Positions 15,024-23,959 of a stretch of 39,043 bases of DNA are shown here, piece after piece. Position 1 is the stretch's first letter; every line of letters begins with the position of its first letter. The stretch is from Paracoccaceae bacterium. GTDB taxonomy: Bacteria; Pseudomonadota; Alphaproteobacteria; Rhodobacterales; Rhodobacteraceae. Below the pieces are notes generated by a model that was given only the letters and a program-made list of their open reading frames with translations, was not told the DNA's origin and did no database searches. The stretch is taken from the NCBI GenBank assembly GCA_012270125.1, contig JAAXIY010000022.1, positions 2,585-41,627 on the forward strand, in the 5' to 3' direction. The translations under genes and the position numbers were made by a program.

Positions 15024-16424
15024 ATGGATCAGATAGAAATTGGTCTTTGGGTTACCGCTGGATTACTTGTGATGGTTATCATGGGCATGCGAGTTGCATT
15101 TGCGGCTGCTCTGGCCGGTGTGGTAGGGCTAGTTTTGATCTTTTGGGCTAAAAAAGATTTTGATCCTGAAAAATTTGGTTGGGCTTTAACTGTTGCCGTA
15201 AAACAAGCAGGGCAAGTACCACATTCTAAGGTTGCCAGTCACGAATTAAGTTTAATTCCGACATTCATTTTGATTGGATACCTAGCTTATTATGCTGGTT
15301 TAACGCGGTCTTTATTTGAAGCGGCTAAACGTTGGATTGCTTGGCTTCCAGGAGGGTTGGCTGTATCTACTATTTTCGCCACCGCTGGATTTGCAGCTGT
15401 CTCAGGAGCTTCAGTTGCTACAGCTGCAGTATTTGCCAGAATAGCTATCCCTGAAATGCTTAAAATTGGCTATCGCAAAGAATTTGCAGCGGGTGTGGTC
15501 GCTGCAGGGGGCACTTTAGCTTCGCTGATCCCACCATCTGCTATTTTAGTCATTTATGCAATTATCGTTGAGCAAAATGTTGGTAAACTCCTCTTGGCTG
15601 GATTTATTCCTGGAGCTTTTTCAGCTCTTATTTACGGTATTTTAATTGTCAGTATCGCATTAATCTTTAAGTCGGTCGGACCGCCGGTTCGAGGGTTTAC
15701 ATTGAAGCAAAAGCTTGAAAGCCTGCCTGGCGCGCTTCCAATTGTAGCTGTTATCGTTATTATAATCTGTTTTGTGTATAATCCATTCGGTGAAGACGCT
15801 TGGGGTACGCCTACAGAGGGGGGGGCTATAGGTGCTTTTATAGTCTTTTGCATGGCTCTATGGAAAAAAATGCGATGGGTTGAATTTAAAGAGGCCCTTA
15901 TAGAGACAGCAAAACTTACAGTTATGATTTTTACCATTATATGGGGAGTTTTGATCTACGTCAGGTTCCTTGGCTTTGCAGATCTTCCTGGTGCGTTTTC
16001 AGATTGGATAACATCTTTAAATGCTTCACCGATGATTATTTTGATTTGTATTTTACTAGCATATGCAGTTCTAGGGATGTTTATGGATGCCATTGGGATG
16101 TTACTTTTGACACTTCCTGTTGTTTATCCAGCAGTTATGGCCCTCAATGGAGGAGAAGATGTGCTAGCATCCGAAAGTGCTTTTGGCATGTCTGGGGAAA
16201 TGTGTGCAATTTGGTTTGGTATTTTAGTTGTGAAGATGGCTGAATTTTGTTTAATCACACCTCCGATAGGTCTAAATTGCTTTGTTGTTGCTGGTGTAAG
16301 AGACGACATTACAGTTCAAGATGTTTTTAGAGGTGTAACACCATTTTTTATCGCGGATGCTTTTACTATAGCTGGATTGGTTGCTTTCCCAGGTATTGTT
16401 CTCTGGTTGCCATCATTGGCATAG
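15024..16424 (+). CDS. dctM: TRAP transporter large permease (DctM)
   Basis: A 466-aa protein with about twelve to thirteen membrane helices, a little longer than the common 425-430 aa. It shows the DctM repeats: ATAGFAAVSGASVATAAVFARIAIPEMLKIGYRKEFAAG with VAAGGTLASLIPPSAILVIYAII in the first half, and GMFMDAIGMLLLTLPVVYP with CLITPPIGLNCFVVAG in the second. These are the substrate- and Na+-binding helical hairpins of the family. It closes the dctPQM operon. The substrate is unknown. Confidence 0.94.
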   Translation: MDQIEIGLWVTAGLLVMVIMGMRVAFAAALAGVVGLVLIFWAKKDFDPEKFGWALTVAVKQAGQVPHSKVASHELSLIPTFILIGYLAYYAGLTRSLFEAAKRWIAWLPGGLAVSTIFATAGFAAVSGASVATAAVFARIAIPEMLKIGYRKEFAAGVVAAGGTLASLIPPSAILVIYAIIVEQNVGKLLLAGFIPGAFSALIYGILIVSIALIFKSVGPPVRGFTLKQKLESLPGALPIVAVIVIIICFVYNPFGEDAWGTPTEGGAIGAFIVFCMALWKKMRWVEFKEALIETAKLTVMIFTIIWGVLIYVRFLGFADLPGAFSDWITSLNASPMIILICILLAYAVLGMFMDAIGMLLLTLPVVYPAVMALNGGEDVLASESAFGMSGEMCAIWFGILVVKMAEFCLITPPIGLNCFVVAGVRDDITVQDVFRGVTPFFIADAFTIAGLVAFPGIVLWLPSLA

Positions 16425-16554
16425 GACTAATTCTCTAAGCATTTTGATAAATTTAAATATTGCGTTCCCTTATACTCAGACAATTCTAGTGAATTAGGTT
16501 GTTTAAATTTGATTTTGGGAATACTTGGAAGAAACAATAGGTGAAAATTAAGAC

Positions 16555-17433
16555 ATGTCGCAGACGGATGATTATTTAATCCCAGAAATTTGGACTTGGG
16601 ATGAAGAAAGTGGTGGAACCTTTGGTTCGATAAATAGACCACTTGCCGGTGCTACTTTCGAAAAAGAGTTACCGATTGGTAAGCATCCATTGCAATTATA
16701 TTCTCAAGGAACACCAAATGGCGTGAAAGTTACAATTCTGTTAGAGGAGTTGCTAGCGGCGGGATACGGTGATGCTGAATATGATGCTTGGTTAATAAAC
16801 ATCGGAAAAGGAGAACAGTTTTCAACTGGCTTTGTTGAAGCTAACCCAAACTCAAAAATACCGGCTTTGATAGACTATTCTACAAAACCGCCGCAGCGAA
16901 TATTTGAGAGTGGTGCTATTCTCCTCTATCTAGCCACAAAATTCAGTTCTTTCTTACCAAATTCATCCTCAGAGTATACAGAAATGATGTCTTGGTTGTT
17001 CTGGCAAATGGGAAGTGCACCATATCTAGGTGGTGGGTTTGGACACTTTTTTGTATATGCTCCAAATAAATTTAAGTATCCGATTAATAGGTATTCTATG
17101 GAAGTTAAGCGTCAGTTGAGTGTTCTAGATAACAGGCTTGAAGAAAATGAATTTATTTCTGGTTCGACCTATTCTATTGCGGATATGGCTATATGGCCTT
17201 GGTATGGTCGCTTAGCCTTAGGAAGACAATATGGAGAAAAAGCGGGGAAATTCTTAAACGTCTCCGAGTATACCAATGTTATAAGGTGGGCAACTCAACT
17301 AGATCAGCGGGAAGCGGTGAAGAGAGGAGAAAAGGTAAACCGCACGTCTGGGGATCCATCGGGTCAATTAAGAGAAAGACACTCAAAAGAAGACTTTGAT
17401 TTATATACTCAAGACAAAATTTCTCAGAGTTAA
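16555..17433 (+). CDS. yghU: YghU-type glutathione S-transferase (disulfide-bond reductase)
   Basis: A 292-aa member of the Nu-class GST family represented by E. coli YghU (288 aa). Diagnostic sequences are present: LPIGKHPLQLYSQGTPNGVK near residue 45, with TPNG as the glutathione-contacting turn, GKGEQFSTGFVEANPNSKIPAL, and ESGAILLYLA, followed by the helical C-terminal domain with SIADMAIWPWYGRL. The enzyme reduces disulfides or peroxides using two glutathione molecules in the cytoplasm. It is a single plus-strand gene, convergent with pckA 21 bp away, with its own 130-bp upstream region. Confidence 0.92.
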   Translation: MSQTDDYLIPEIWTWDEESGGTFGSINRPLAGATFEKELPIGKHPLQLYSQGTPNGVKVTILLEELLAAGYGDAEYDAWLINIGKGEQFSTGFVEANPNSKIPALIDYSTKPPQRIFESGAILLYLATKFSSFLPNSSSEYTEMMSWLFWQMGSAPYLGGGFGHFFVYAPNKFKYPINRYSMEVKRQLSVLDNRLEENEFISGSTYSIADMAIWPWYGRLALGRQYGEKAGKFLNVSEYTNVIRWATQLDQREAVKRGEKVNRTSGDPSGQLRERHSKEDFDLYTQDKISQS

Positions 17434-17454
17434 TTTTATCTATTTGATATTATT

Positions 17455-19059
17455 TTAAATTATTAACGCACTTTTCACGTCGCTATCCACGTTAGGCAGA
17501 TGTTGTTCGAAATTTTCCATAAAAAGGTTTACTAGTTTTGAAGCAGCTTCATCATAAGCATTTTTGTCTGCCCAAGTGTCCTTAGGGTTTAGATAACTAG
17601 GATCTACGCCAGGAACTGCTTTGGGCACCGCAAATCCAAAATTAGGGTCCTTCATAAATTCAGCTTGATCCAATGAGCCATTAATCGCCGCACTCAGAAG
17701 CGCTCGGGTAACGTTAATAGGCATGCGTGAGCCTACCCCATAGGCGCCCCCAGTCCAACCAGTATTAACTAACCAACAAGTTGTCCCACCCTTGGCAATT
17801 TTGTCTCCTAACAATTTCCCGTAGACTTCAGGTGGCCGCGGCAAAAAAGGTGCGCCGAAACAGGTAGAAAAAGTAGGCTCGGGTTCTTTAATGCCACGCT
17901 CAGTGCCTGCCGCCTTTGAGGTAAATCCAGACAAGAAATGATACATGGCCTGTGCAGGCGTTAACTTGGCAAGAGGAGGCATGACTCCAAAAGCATCACA
18001 CGTTAACAAAATCATATGATTGGGTTGAGAAGATCTACCTGATGCGCTCGAGTTGGGAATATAGTGCATGGGATAAGCGGCACGCATATTCGCTGTAAGA
18101 CTGTCGTCATCAAAATCTAATTCTTTAGTTTTGTTATTGTAAACCATATTTTCAATGACTGTTGAAAACATCGAGGTTGTGTTGAATATTTCAGGTTCTT
18201 TTGTAGCGGAAAGATTAATAGTTTTAGCGTAACATCCGCCCTCAAAATTAAATATACCGTCATCAGACCAACCATGTTCATCATCTCCAATAAGAATTCG
18301 GTTAGGATCAGATGATAGAGTAGTTTTGCCAGTACCTGAAAGGCCGAAGAAAATAGCAGTTTGGTCTGGATTTTCTTTCGAAACGTTTGCGGAACAGTGC
18401 ATTGGCATTACACCAACTTGTGGAAGTAAATAATTCAAAACAGTGAATACGGCTTTCTTATTCTCTCCTGCGTACTCGGTGCCTCCAATTAAGATTAATT
18501 TTCTTTCAAAATTAATTGCTATAACCGTCTCACTTCTACATCCGTGTCTATTTGGATCGGCAGAAAAGCTAGGAATATTTATAATTGAAAAATCGTTAGT
18601 ATATCTTTCAAGTTCACTATTTTCAGGCCGTATTAATAAATGCCGTATGAAAAGGTTGTGCCACGAATACTCCGTTATCACTCGAACACCAATTCTGTAT
18701 TTTGGATCAGCACCTCCATAAAGGTCCTGAACGAACAAGTCTTTTCCTTGAATGTGGTTGAGCATATCTTGGTGCAATATATCAAACTTTTCAGCTGACA
18801 TTTTAGCGTTTCGTTCCCACCAAACAGATTGTGCAGTTTCTTCTGAGACCACAATATGCTTATCCTTCGGCGACCGCCCTGTGAATTTTCCCGTTTCAAC
18901 AAGAAAGGTTCCACCGATACCAAGTTCACCCTCTCCGCGAGCGAGTGCATGTGTGATAAGATCTGGTTCTTGAAGATTATAGTAGGCTTTGTTGAAACCA
19001 GAGATACCTTGGTTCGCTAAAGTCAAATTTGGATTAAAAGTGCCGTGGTTTATGTTCAT
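17455..19059 (-). CDS. pckA: Phosphoenolpyruvate carboxykinase (ATP)
   Basis: A 534-aa enzyme that converts oxaloacetate and ATP to PEP, CO2 and ADP, the entry to gluconeogenesis. The P-loop [15 protein letters not shown] lies near residue 240, followed by [25 protein letters not shown], which holds the metal-binding aspartates. The active-site segment [12 protein letters not shown] is near residue 57 and [15 protein letters not shown] is in the C-terminal part. The length is normal for alphaproteobacterial PckA. It is monocistronic. Two identical 13-bp elements lie about 75-110 bp upstream and suggest control by a LacI-family carbon regulator. Confidence 0.97.
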   Translation of the reverse strand: MNINHGTFNPNLTLANQGISGFNKAYYNLQEPDLITHALARGEGELGIGGTFLVETGKFTGRSPKDKHIVVSEETAQSVWWERNAKMSAEKFDILHQDMLNHIQGKDLFVQDLYGGADPKYRIGVRVITEYSWHNLFIRHLLIRPENSELERYTNDFSIINIPSFSADPNRHGCRSETVIAINFERKLILIGGTEYAGENKKAVFTVLNYLLPQVGVMPMHCSANVSKENPDQTAIFFGLSGTGKTTLSSDPNRILIGDDEHGWSDDGIFNFEGGCYAKTINLSATKEPEIFNTTSMFSTVIENMVYNNKTKELDFDDDSLTANMRAAYPMHYIPNSSASGRSSQPNHMILLTCDAFGVMPPLAKLTPAQAMYHFLSGFTSKAAGTERGIKEPEPTFSTCFGAPFLPRPPEVYGKLLGDKIAKGGTTCWLVNTGWTGGAYGVGSRMPINVTRALLSAAINGSLDQAEFMKDPNFGFAVPKAVPGVDPSYLNPKDTWADKNAYDEAASKLVNLFMENFEQHLPNVDSDVKSALII

Positions 19060-19132
19060 CAGAACAACCTTTTTAAAATGCTATACTCTTGGATAGATCA
19101 AAAAAAAATCAAGTTAAATGGCTCTTATGAGG

Positions 19133-19167
19133 TGTTAGCGCAAACTTATTCAATTGTTAGCGCAAAC
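19133..19167. promoter_or_regulatory. Two direct repeats upstream of pckA, candidate LacI-family operators
   Basis: TGTTAGCGCAAAC occurs at 19133-19145 and again at 19155-19167, exactly 22 bp apart, or two helical turns. Each copy is a near-palindrome centred on GCGC, the style of LacI-family sites. In Rhodobacter, the LacI-family regulator CceR is known to control gluconeogenic genes, so a CceR-like protein is a reasonable guess. The rest of the 259-bp gap to the PhyH gene has no supported gene. Confidence 0.6.
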
Positions 19168-19318
19168 CATAAAAAAGTATCGGGCATTAATAGGAACATC
19201 ATCAATTCTTTTTCTAAAACAGACAAAAAATTTCGATAAAATTTTGTGATAACGACTCTGAAAGAATCAATTTACTTTGATTTTAAAATTTTCATGCTGA
19301 CCCCATTAGCCCTCAAAT

Positions 19319-20152
19319 TTAAAGCAGTAATTTCTTTTTCAACTCATTATCAAGGCGACAGAGTTCAAATTCTTCTTCGAGCAATCTTCCAGTTGGGGGG
19401 GGCACTACTTTAAAATGTCCAAAGTCACTATGACCGCTAACCTGCGTCACCATCGGACGATCGCCGGTTTCTTGTTTCATTGTTGCCGATATATATCTTA
19501 TTGCTGAGCCAATTCTTCTATCCTCTGTCTTATTAGGACCCGAACTATGAAACAACAATCCATGATGAAAAGAGGCTTGGCCCGGATCAAGCTCAGCATG
19601 AACAGCTTTGTTTTCGTCGACTTCGACAGAAATTTCCTGTCCACGGGAAAGCATATTATTTTCATCAAAAGTATCATTATGTGGAACAATTTTATCTTTG
19701 TGGCTTCCAGGGATAAATTTCATGCAACCAGCTTCTTTACGAGCGGATGAAACAGCCAACCAACACGTAACTTCTTTAATGTCATTCAGTTGCCAGTAAG
19801 TCAGGTCTTGGTGCCAAGATACGATTTTTGTGGAATCAGCCTCTTTTATGAATAATGCCGCACTCCATACTAAGATATTTTCTCCTAAAATTTCCTGTGC
19901 CGCGGTGACTAGAGTCCTGTTTCGGGTAGCGGCATCAAAAGAAGGAAGCAATCTGTTAGGATAAGCTTTTAAAAGCGCAAGCCGATCTGTGTCACCGTGC
20001 AATTCTCTTTCAGCAGCTTCGTAATCTTGGCGTAATTCTTTTGCTTCCGTCTCCGATATCGCACTTACTGGAGAAAAAAACCCTTGCTGGGCATAGATTT
20101 CACCTAATTGAGGCATTGTTTCTGATAGCTTTTTTTTTAACTGTGTTGTCAA
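19319..20152 (-). CDS. Phytanoyl-CoA dioxygenase (PhyH) family oxygenase
   Basis: A 277-aa Fe(II)/2-oxoglutarate-dependent oxygenase. The facial triad is visible: HQD in VSWHQDLTYWQL near residue 118-120, and the distal His in HHGLLFHSSGPN near residues 195-201, followed by the oxoglutarate-binding arginine in RRIGSAIRYI. The start is a TTG with AGGAG nine bases upstream. It is the last gene of the six-gene sugar operon, 37 bp after the fuconate dehydratase gene. Relatives hydroxylate or demethylate small molecules; here the substrate may be a modified (for example O-methylated) sugar or its acid, which is inference from context. Confidence 0.85.
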   Translation of the reverse strand: MTTQLKKKLSETMPQLGEIYAQQGFFSPVSAISETEAKELRQDYEAAERELHGDTDRLALLKAYPNRLLPSFDAATRNRTLVTAAQEILGENILVWSAALFIKEADSTKIVSWHQDLTYWQLNDIKEVTCWLAVSSARKEAGCMKFIPGSHKDKIVPHNDTFDENNMLSRGQEISVEVDENKAVHAELDPGQASFHHGLLFHSSGPNKTEDRRIGSAIRYISATMKQETGDRPMVTQVSGHSDFGHFKVVPPPTGRLLEEEFELCRLDNELKKKLLL

Positions 20153-20189
20153 ATTTTTTTCTCCTATTTTAAAAGCATCCCAGTATAGT

Positions 20190-21464
20190 TTAGTCAGAGT
20201 AAAGATAGTTAGTTAAAGTTTCATTTTTCATTTCAATAGAAAAGCCTGGATTTAGAGGGGCTGAGTATTTGCCTGCTTTTACCTTGCAAGGGTTCAAAAA
20301 ATGCTCATGTAAATGGTCAACGTATTCTATCCGCTTGCTGTTTTTTTCGCAGGAAATGAGTAAATAATCTATCATTGCAATATGCTGAACATATTCGCAT
20401 AAGCCGACGCCACCAGCGTGTGGCCACACTGGCTTGTCATATTTGTGAGCTAAAAGCAGTACGCTAAGAATTTCATTTAAACCGCCTATTCTACAGCTAT
20501 CGATTTGGACGATATCTAAAGCATTATCCTGAATGAATTGTTTAAAAATTATTCTGTTTTGACACATTTCCCCAGTCGCTACTTTAATTGGTTGGATTGC
20601 GTCTTTTATTTTTTTGTGACCAGCGATATCATCAGGACTTGTCGGCTCTTCTATAAAGAAAGGGTCAGCAAACTCTAATTCCTTGATCCATTCTATTGCC
20701 TCATCAACCTCCCAAACTTGGTTAGCATCGATCATAATTCTTACGTCTGTACCAAGTGCTTTTCTTGCTATCTTTAATCTTCTTATGTCGTCATTTAAAT
20801 CTTTTCCGACTTTGAACTTCAAATGAGAGAAACCAGATTTTTTAGCTTTCACGCACAGTTCATATAGCTTTTCATCTGAGTACCCTAGCCAACCGGCTGA
20901 CGTGTTATAACAGGGGTATCCTTCATCCATTAATATACTTAGTCTATTTTTCTTGTCTGCGGAGGAGTTTTCCAAAATTTCCAATGCCTCTTCCGGTTTT
21001 AAGGCATCTGTTAGATACCTAAAATCGATGAGCCTAACTATTTCTTTTGGGGACATATCATAAACAAGTTGCCAAACAGGCTTCTTTTCATATTTACCCC
21101 ACAAATCCCAAACTGCATTCACAACTGCTCCTGTAGCAAGGTGAAGAATTCCTTTATCTGGTCCCACCCATCTTAATTGACTATCGCCAGTTAAATGCCG
21201 CCAGAAGCGTCCCATGTCATGTGTGATCCATGACAGATCTAATCCCAAAATTAGGGGCTCTAAAGCTTTAAATGCAGATATGCATAATTCATTTCCACGC
21301 CCAATTGTAAAGGTAAGCCCATGCCCTTCGAGTCCTGCATCTGTCACTAAAATTATATAAGCGGCTGAATAATCTGGGTCTGGGTTCATTGCGTCGGAAC
21401 CATCAAGATAATCTGAGGTGGGAAATCTCAAATCAAAAGTTTTTATGCCAGTGATTTTAATCAT
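20190..21464 (-). CDS. L-fuconate dehydratase-like enolase-superfamily enzyme
   Basis: A 424-aa mandelate-racemase-subgroup enzyme whose whole length matches L-fuconate dehydratase, which converts L-fuconate to 2-keto-3-deoxy-L-fuconate. Recognisable parts: RFPTSDYLDGSDAMNPDPDY at the N-terminus, which is typical of this enzyme; the KFKVGK lysine motif near residue 216; metal ligands in IDANQVWE (~residue 243), EEPTSPDD (~270) and ATGEMCQNR (~295); and the catalytic His in WPHAGGVGLCEYVQH (~346). It lies within a six-gene operon, ten bases after the Gfo/Idh/MocA gene. Related aldonates with the same stereochemistry may also be used. Confidence 0.92.
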   Translation of the reverse strand: MIKITGIKTFDLRFPTSDYLDGSDAMNPDPDYSAAYIILVTDAGLEGHGLTFTIGRGNELCISAFKALEPLILGLDLSWITHDMGRFWRHLTGDSQLRWVGPDKGILHLATGAVVNAVWDLWGKYEKKPVWQLVYDMSPKEIVRLIDFRYLTDALKPEEALEILENSSADKKNRLSILMDEGYPCYNTSAGWLGYSDEKLYELCVKAKKSGFSHLKFKVGKDLNDDIRRLKIARKALGTDVRIMIDANQVWEVDEAIEWIKELEFADPFFIEEPTSPDDIAGHKKIKDAIQPIKVATGEMCQNRIIFKQFIQDNALDIVQIDSCRIGGLNEILSVLLLAHKYDKPVWPHAGGVGLCEYVQHIAMIDYLLISCEKNSKRIEYVDHLHEHFLNPCKVKAGKYSAPLNPGFSIEMKNETLTNYLYSD

Positions 21465-21474
21465 AGTCAGCCTT

Positions 21475-22542
21475 CTAAAATTTGATAGAATTTATTGAGG
21501 TTGGAATTTTGGTAGCAGGCTTAGCGCTGCTTTCATAAGCAGTTTCAACAAGAGCCATAGTATGCCAAGCATCTTCAACTGATGAAATTAAAGTTTTTTC
21601 CTCCCCTGTTACTTCCCTTTGAAATTGTCGCATGCGATATCCAAAGCTATCAATAAACCAACTTCCCTCTAACTCAATTTCTTCCCAACCATTCCCAAGA
21701 TTTACTGCGAGTTTATCTGGTTCACCTTTTGGGTAATTTAAATTAACACCAAGATGTAAGTAGGCTGCACCTTTAGTCCCACACACTCTTAATTCGCAAG
21801 CTTGGTATTTGCGTCCATAATTGTGATTATGATTTATTGATACAGCACATCTCAAATCCTCACCATAATCAAGAATGGCTGCTGTCCGTGTATTAGATAT
21901 TTTAGATGCCGGATGACCCATTGTTTTGGCGTGAACGCCGTGTGGATTTCCCACAAGAAATCTTATGGCATCAAAGTAATGAATTGAGTGTAACAAAATT
22001 TCTACCCTTGGCAGATCTTCTAGAAACTTCCAGAGGTTCCATGGGGTATCCAAGGCTGCCCACATATCAATATCTACAATTTCACCAATTAACCCCTTGT
22101 TAATTATATCCTTCAGAGCAATCATCATTGGAGCAAATCTTAGTTGAAAGTTTACGCATGCGTTTAATGACTTTTTACGACATAAGGTCAAAATATTGGA
22201 AGCTTCGCTTAAATTACTACCCATTGGTTTTTGTAAAATTACAGCAGAATTCTCTGGAATTAATTCTAAAACTTTGTGATGAGCCGATGGTGGAATGGCT
22301 AGATCAAAAATACAATTTTGAATAGCTGCAGCTTCGGCTGGGTCTTTGAATACACTAATATTAAATTTTTGACCCAAAGCCTTTGCTTTTTCATAATCTA
22401 GGTCATACAGGCCTATAACTGGTAGATTATTTTGTTCATACGCCGGTAGATGAGCATCTGAAACTATTGAGCCTGCTCCAAATATTACTATTGGCACTGG
22501 TTGTGTAGGCATTGGCCAACTTTGCTGATAGTTGTTTGGCAC
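21475..22542 (-). CDS. Gfo/Idh/MocA family oxidoreductase
   Basis: A 355-aa NAD(P)-dependent sugar dehydrogenase-like protein. The N-terminal Rossmann motif is VIFGAGSIVSDAHLPAY near residue 20, and the EKP-type motif appears as LQKPMGSNLSEA near residue 105, so Lys is present although the usual Glu is replaced by Gln. The C-terminal domain has the beta-sheet scaffold typical of the family. The start is GTG. It probably oxidises or epimerises a sugar, sugar acid or lactone of the same pathway; the substrate cannot be set from sequence. It lies 25 bp after the kinase gene and ten before the fuconate dehydratase gene. Confidence 0.88.
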   Translation of the reverse strand: MPNNYQQSWPMPTQPVPIVIFGAGSIVSDAHLPAYEQNNLPVIGLYDLDYEKAKALGQKFNISVFKDPAEAAAIQNCIFDLAIPPSAHHKVLELIPENSAVILQKPMGSNLSEASNILTLCRKKSLNACVNFQLRFAPMMIALKDIINKGLIGEIVDIDMWAALDTPWNLWKFLEDLPRVEILLHSIHYFDAIRFLVGNPHGVHAKTMGHPASKISNTRTAAILDYGEDLRCAVSINHNHNYGRKYQACELRVCGTKGAAYLHLGVNLNYPKGEPDKLAVNLGNGWEEIELEGSWFIDSFGYRMRQFQREVTGEEKTLISSVEDAWHTMALVETAYESSAKPATKIPTSINSIKF

Positions 22543-22567
22543 TTTTATTTAACCTTTCAATTGACCT

Positions 22568-23476
22568 TCACATTCCTAAAACTTTTTCCACTTCTTGTCT
22601 GCTTGGCATTGAAGGTGCGGTGCCAGCCCGAGTTACCGAAATTGATGCAGTAGCACATCCAAATTCTACAGCTTTTGCTGGAGATTTACCTTCTGACAAT
22701 GCAACAGCCAAACCTCCATTAAATGCATCACCAGCTCCAGTTGTTTCGACTACATTTCCCACTTTAAATGCTGGTACAAGGCCGTGGCCATGCAAATAAG
22801 CGCCTTGTTCACCCATCGTTATGACCGGTGTTTTGACCCCTAAATCAAATAAGAATTTTGCAGCAGTTTCTGCCTCTTTCTCATTTCTTACGGGTAAACC
22901 TGTCAGTGCTTCTGTTTCAGTTTCGTTAGGGGTTATAAAATCGCAAAGGCCAAATACTTCTTTTGGAAGATTGGCTGCTGGTGCAGGATTTAAAATAGTA
23001 ATTTTGTTATTTTTCTTTGCTACTTTCAAGCCCTCTAGAGCAACGTCAATAGGTTGTTCTAATTGAGTAAGGAAAACATCCGTAGATGATATTATTTCCG
23101 AATTATCCTGAATATCTTTCACAGAGATTTCCGAAGCTGCCCCCGGAGCAATGATTATTGCATTATCGCCGGTTGCATCATCAATAAAAATAAAAGCAGC
23201 CCCGGTGTAACTATTTTCACTGTATTTAATAGCTCCTTTTACATTTGCATTTTCCCATGTTTGCATTGCCATGCTTCCAAAATCATCATTGGCTAGTCGA
23301 GTGATTATTGTTACGTCAGCACCCAAATTCCCAGCGGCCACAGCTTGGTTAGAACCTTTACCACCGGGACCTAAAGCAAAAGAGTTCCCTAAAATTGTCT
23401 CTCCCATCTTGGGCATCCGTGCGGCTCGGTATGCTGTATCAGCAACAAATACACCCAATATAACGATTTTTCCCAT
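22568..23476 (-). CDS. rbsK: Ribokinase-like PfkB sugar kinase (first copy)
   Basis: A 302-aa PfkB-family kinase. The first signature is in FALGPGGKGSNQAVAAGNLGADV near residues 32-54, and the second, with the catalytic base, is in VVETTGAGDAFNGGLAVAL near residues 245-263 (Asp in GAGD). Length and sequence are close to ribokinase, which phosphorylates the 5-hydroxyl of ribose. It starts four bases after the RbsD/FucU gene, the usual partner of ribokinase. The surrounding fuconate dehydratase and fuconolactonase genes make another pentose or deoxyhexose substrate possible. The gene symbol is by family resemblance only. Confidence 0.85.
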   Translation of the reverse strand: MGKIVILGVFVADTAYRAARMPKMGETILGNSFALGPGGKGSNQAVAAGNLGADVTIITRLANDDFGSMAMQTWENANVKGAIKYSENSYTGAAFIFIDDATGDNAIIIAPGAASEISVKDIQDNSEIISSTDVFLTQLEQPIDVALEGLKVAKKNNKITILNPAPAANLPKEVFGLCDFITPNETETEALTGLPVRNEKEAETAAKFLFDLGVKTPVITMGEQGAYLHGHGLVPAFKVGNVVETTGAGDAFNGGLAVALSEGKSPAKAVEFGCATASISVTRAGTAPSMPSRQEVEKVLGM

Positions 23477-23480
23477 GCTA

Positions 23481-23930
23481 TTATTCCTCGTCAGGCCCTA
23501 TTACGCCTTTTCGAAATGCAAAACAGCCATAAAACCTCCGCTCACCAGTTTGAATGACTGCATAAGCTTGCTTGGCCCTATCGTAAAAAGAAAATCTCTC
23601 AATCGGCAACATTGGGTTCGGACCGCCCATTGCCGATACTTGGCTCTGTACTTCCTCCATAACTGGTAAAATTGTTTCAGGTTCGTCAACGACTTCCATT
23701 CTGGCAGCTGCGTCGTTAACAAATGTGTCAATGGGCATTACAGATAATACAGCTTGCACCACATCAGCTGCTGGGGCGTCAATTCTCAAAAGTCTCCCAT
23801 AAACTGTCTGTCTTGCTACACTATCTGATGGAAAATTTGTATCTGCAATGATGAGATCATCCCCGTGTCCCATTGCTCTCAATACATGTAAGACGTCAGC
23901 ATTCAGTAAAGGATTTATACCTTTTAACAT
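23481..23930 (-). CDS. fucU: RbsD/FucU family sugar mutarotase
   Basis: A 149-aa protein of the RbsD/FucU family, which speeds the interconversion of sugar anomers or pyranose/furanose forms in the cytoplasm. The N-terminus MLKGINPLLNADVLHVLRAMGHGDDLIIADTNFPS matches FucU, including the catalytic histidine in GHGD (residue 22) and the aspartate of ADTNFP. The C-terminal FYDRAKQAYAVIQTGERRFYGCFAFRKGV carries the conserved tyrosine. FucU-type length and residues, with the fuconate enzymes around it, suggest L-fucose or a related sugar. It lies 29 bp after the ABC ATPase gene; the start is preceded by GGGGGAAAG. Confidence 0.88.
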   Translation of the reverse strand: MLKGINPLLNADVLHVLRAMGHGDDLIIADTNFPSDSVARQTVYGRLLRIDAPAADVVQAVLSVMPIDTFVNDAAARMEVVDEPETILPVMEEVQSQVSAMGGPNPMLPIERFSFYDRAKQAYAVIQTGERRFYGCFAFRKGVIGPDEE

Positions 23931-23959
23931 TTCTTTCCCCCTAATATTAATTCATCAAG

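Noticed and set aside
19045-19239. A 64-codon plus-strand open frame upstream of pckA
   Set aside because: It overlaps the pckA start and promoter with the direct repeats, and its product is low-complexity and unlike any family.
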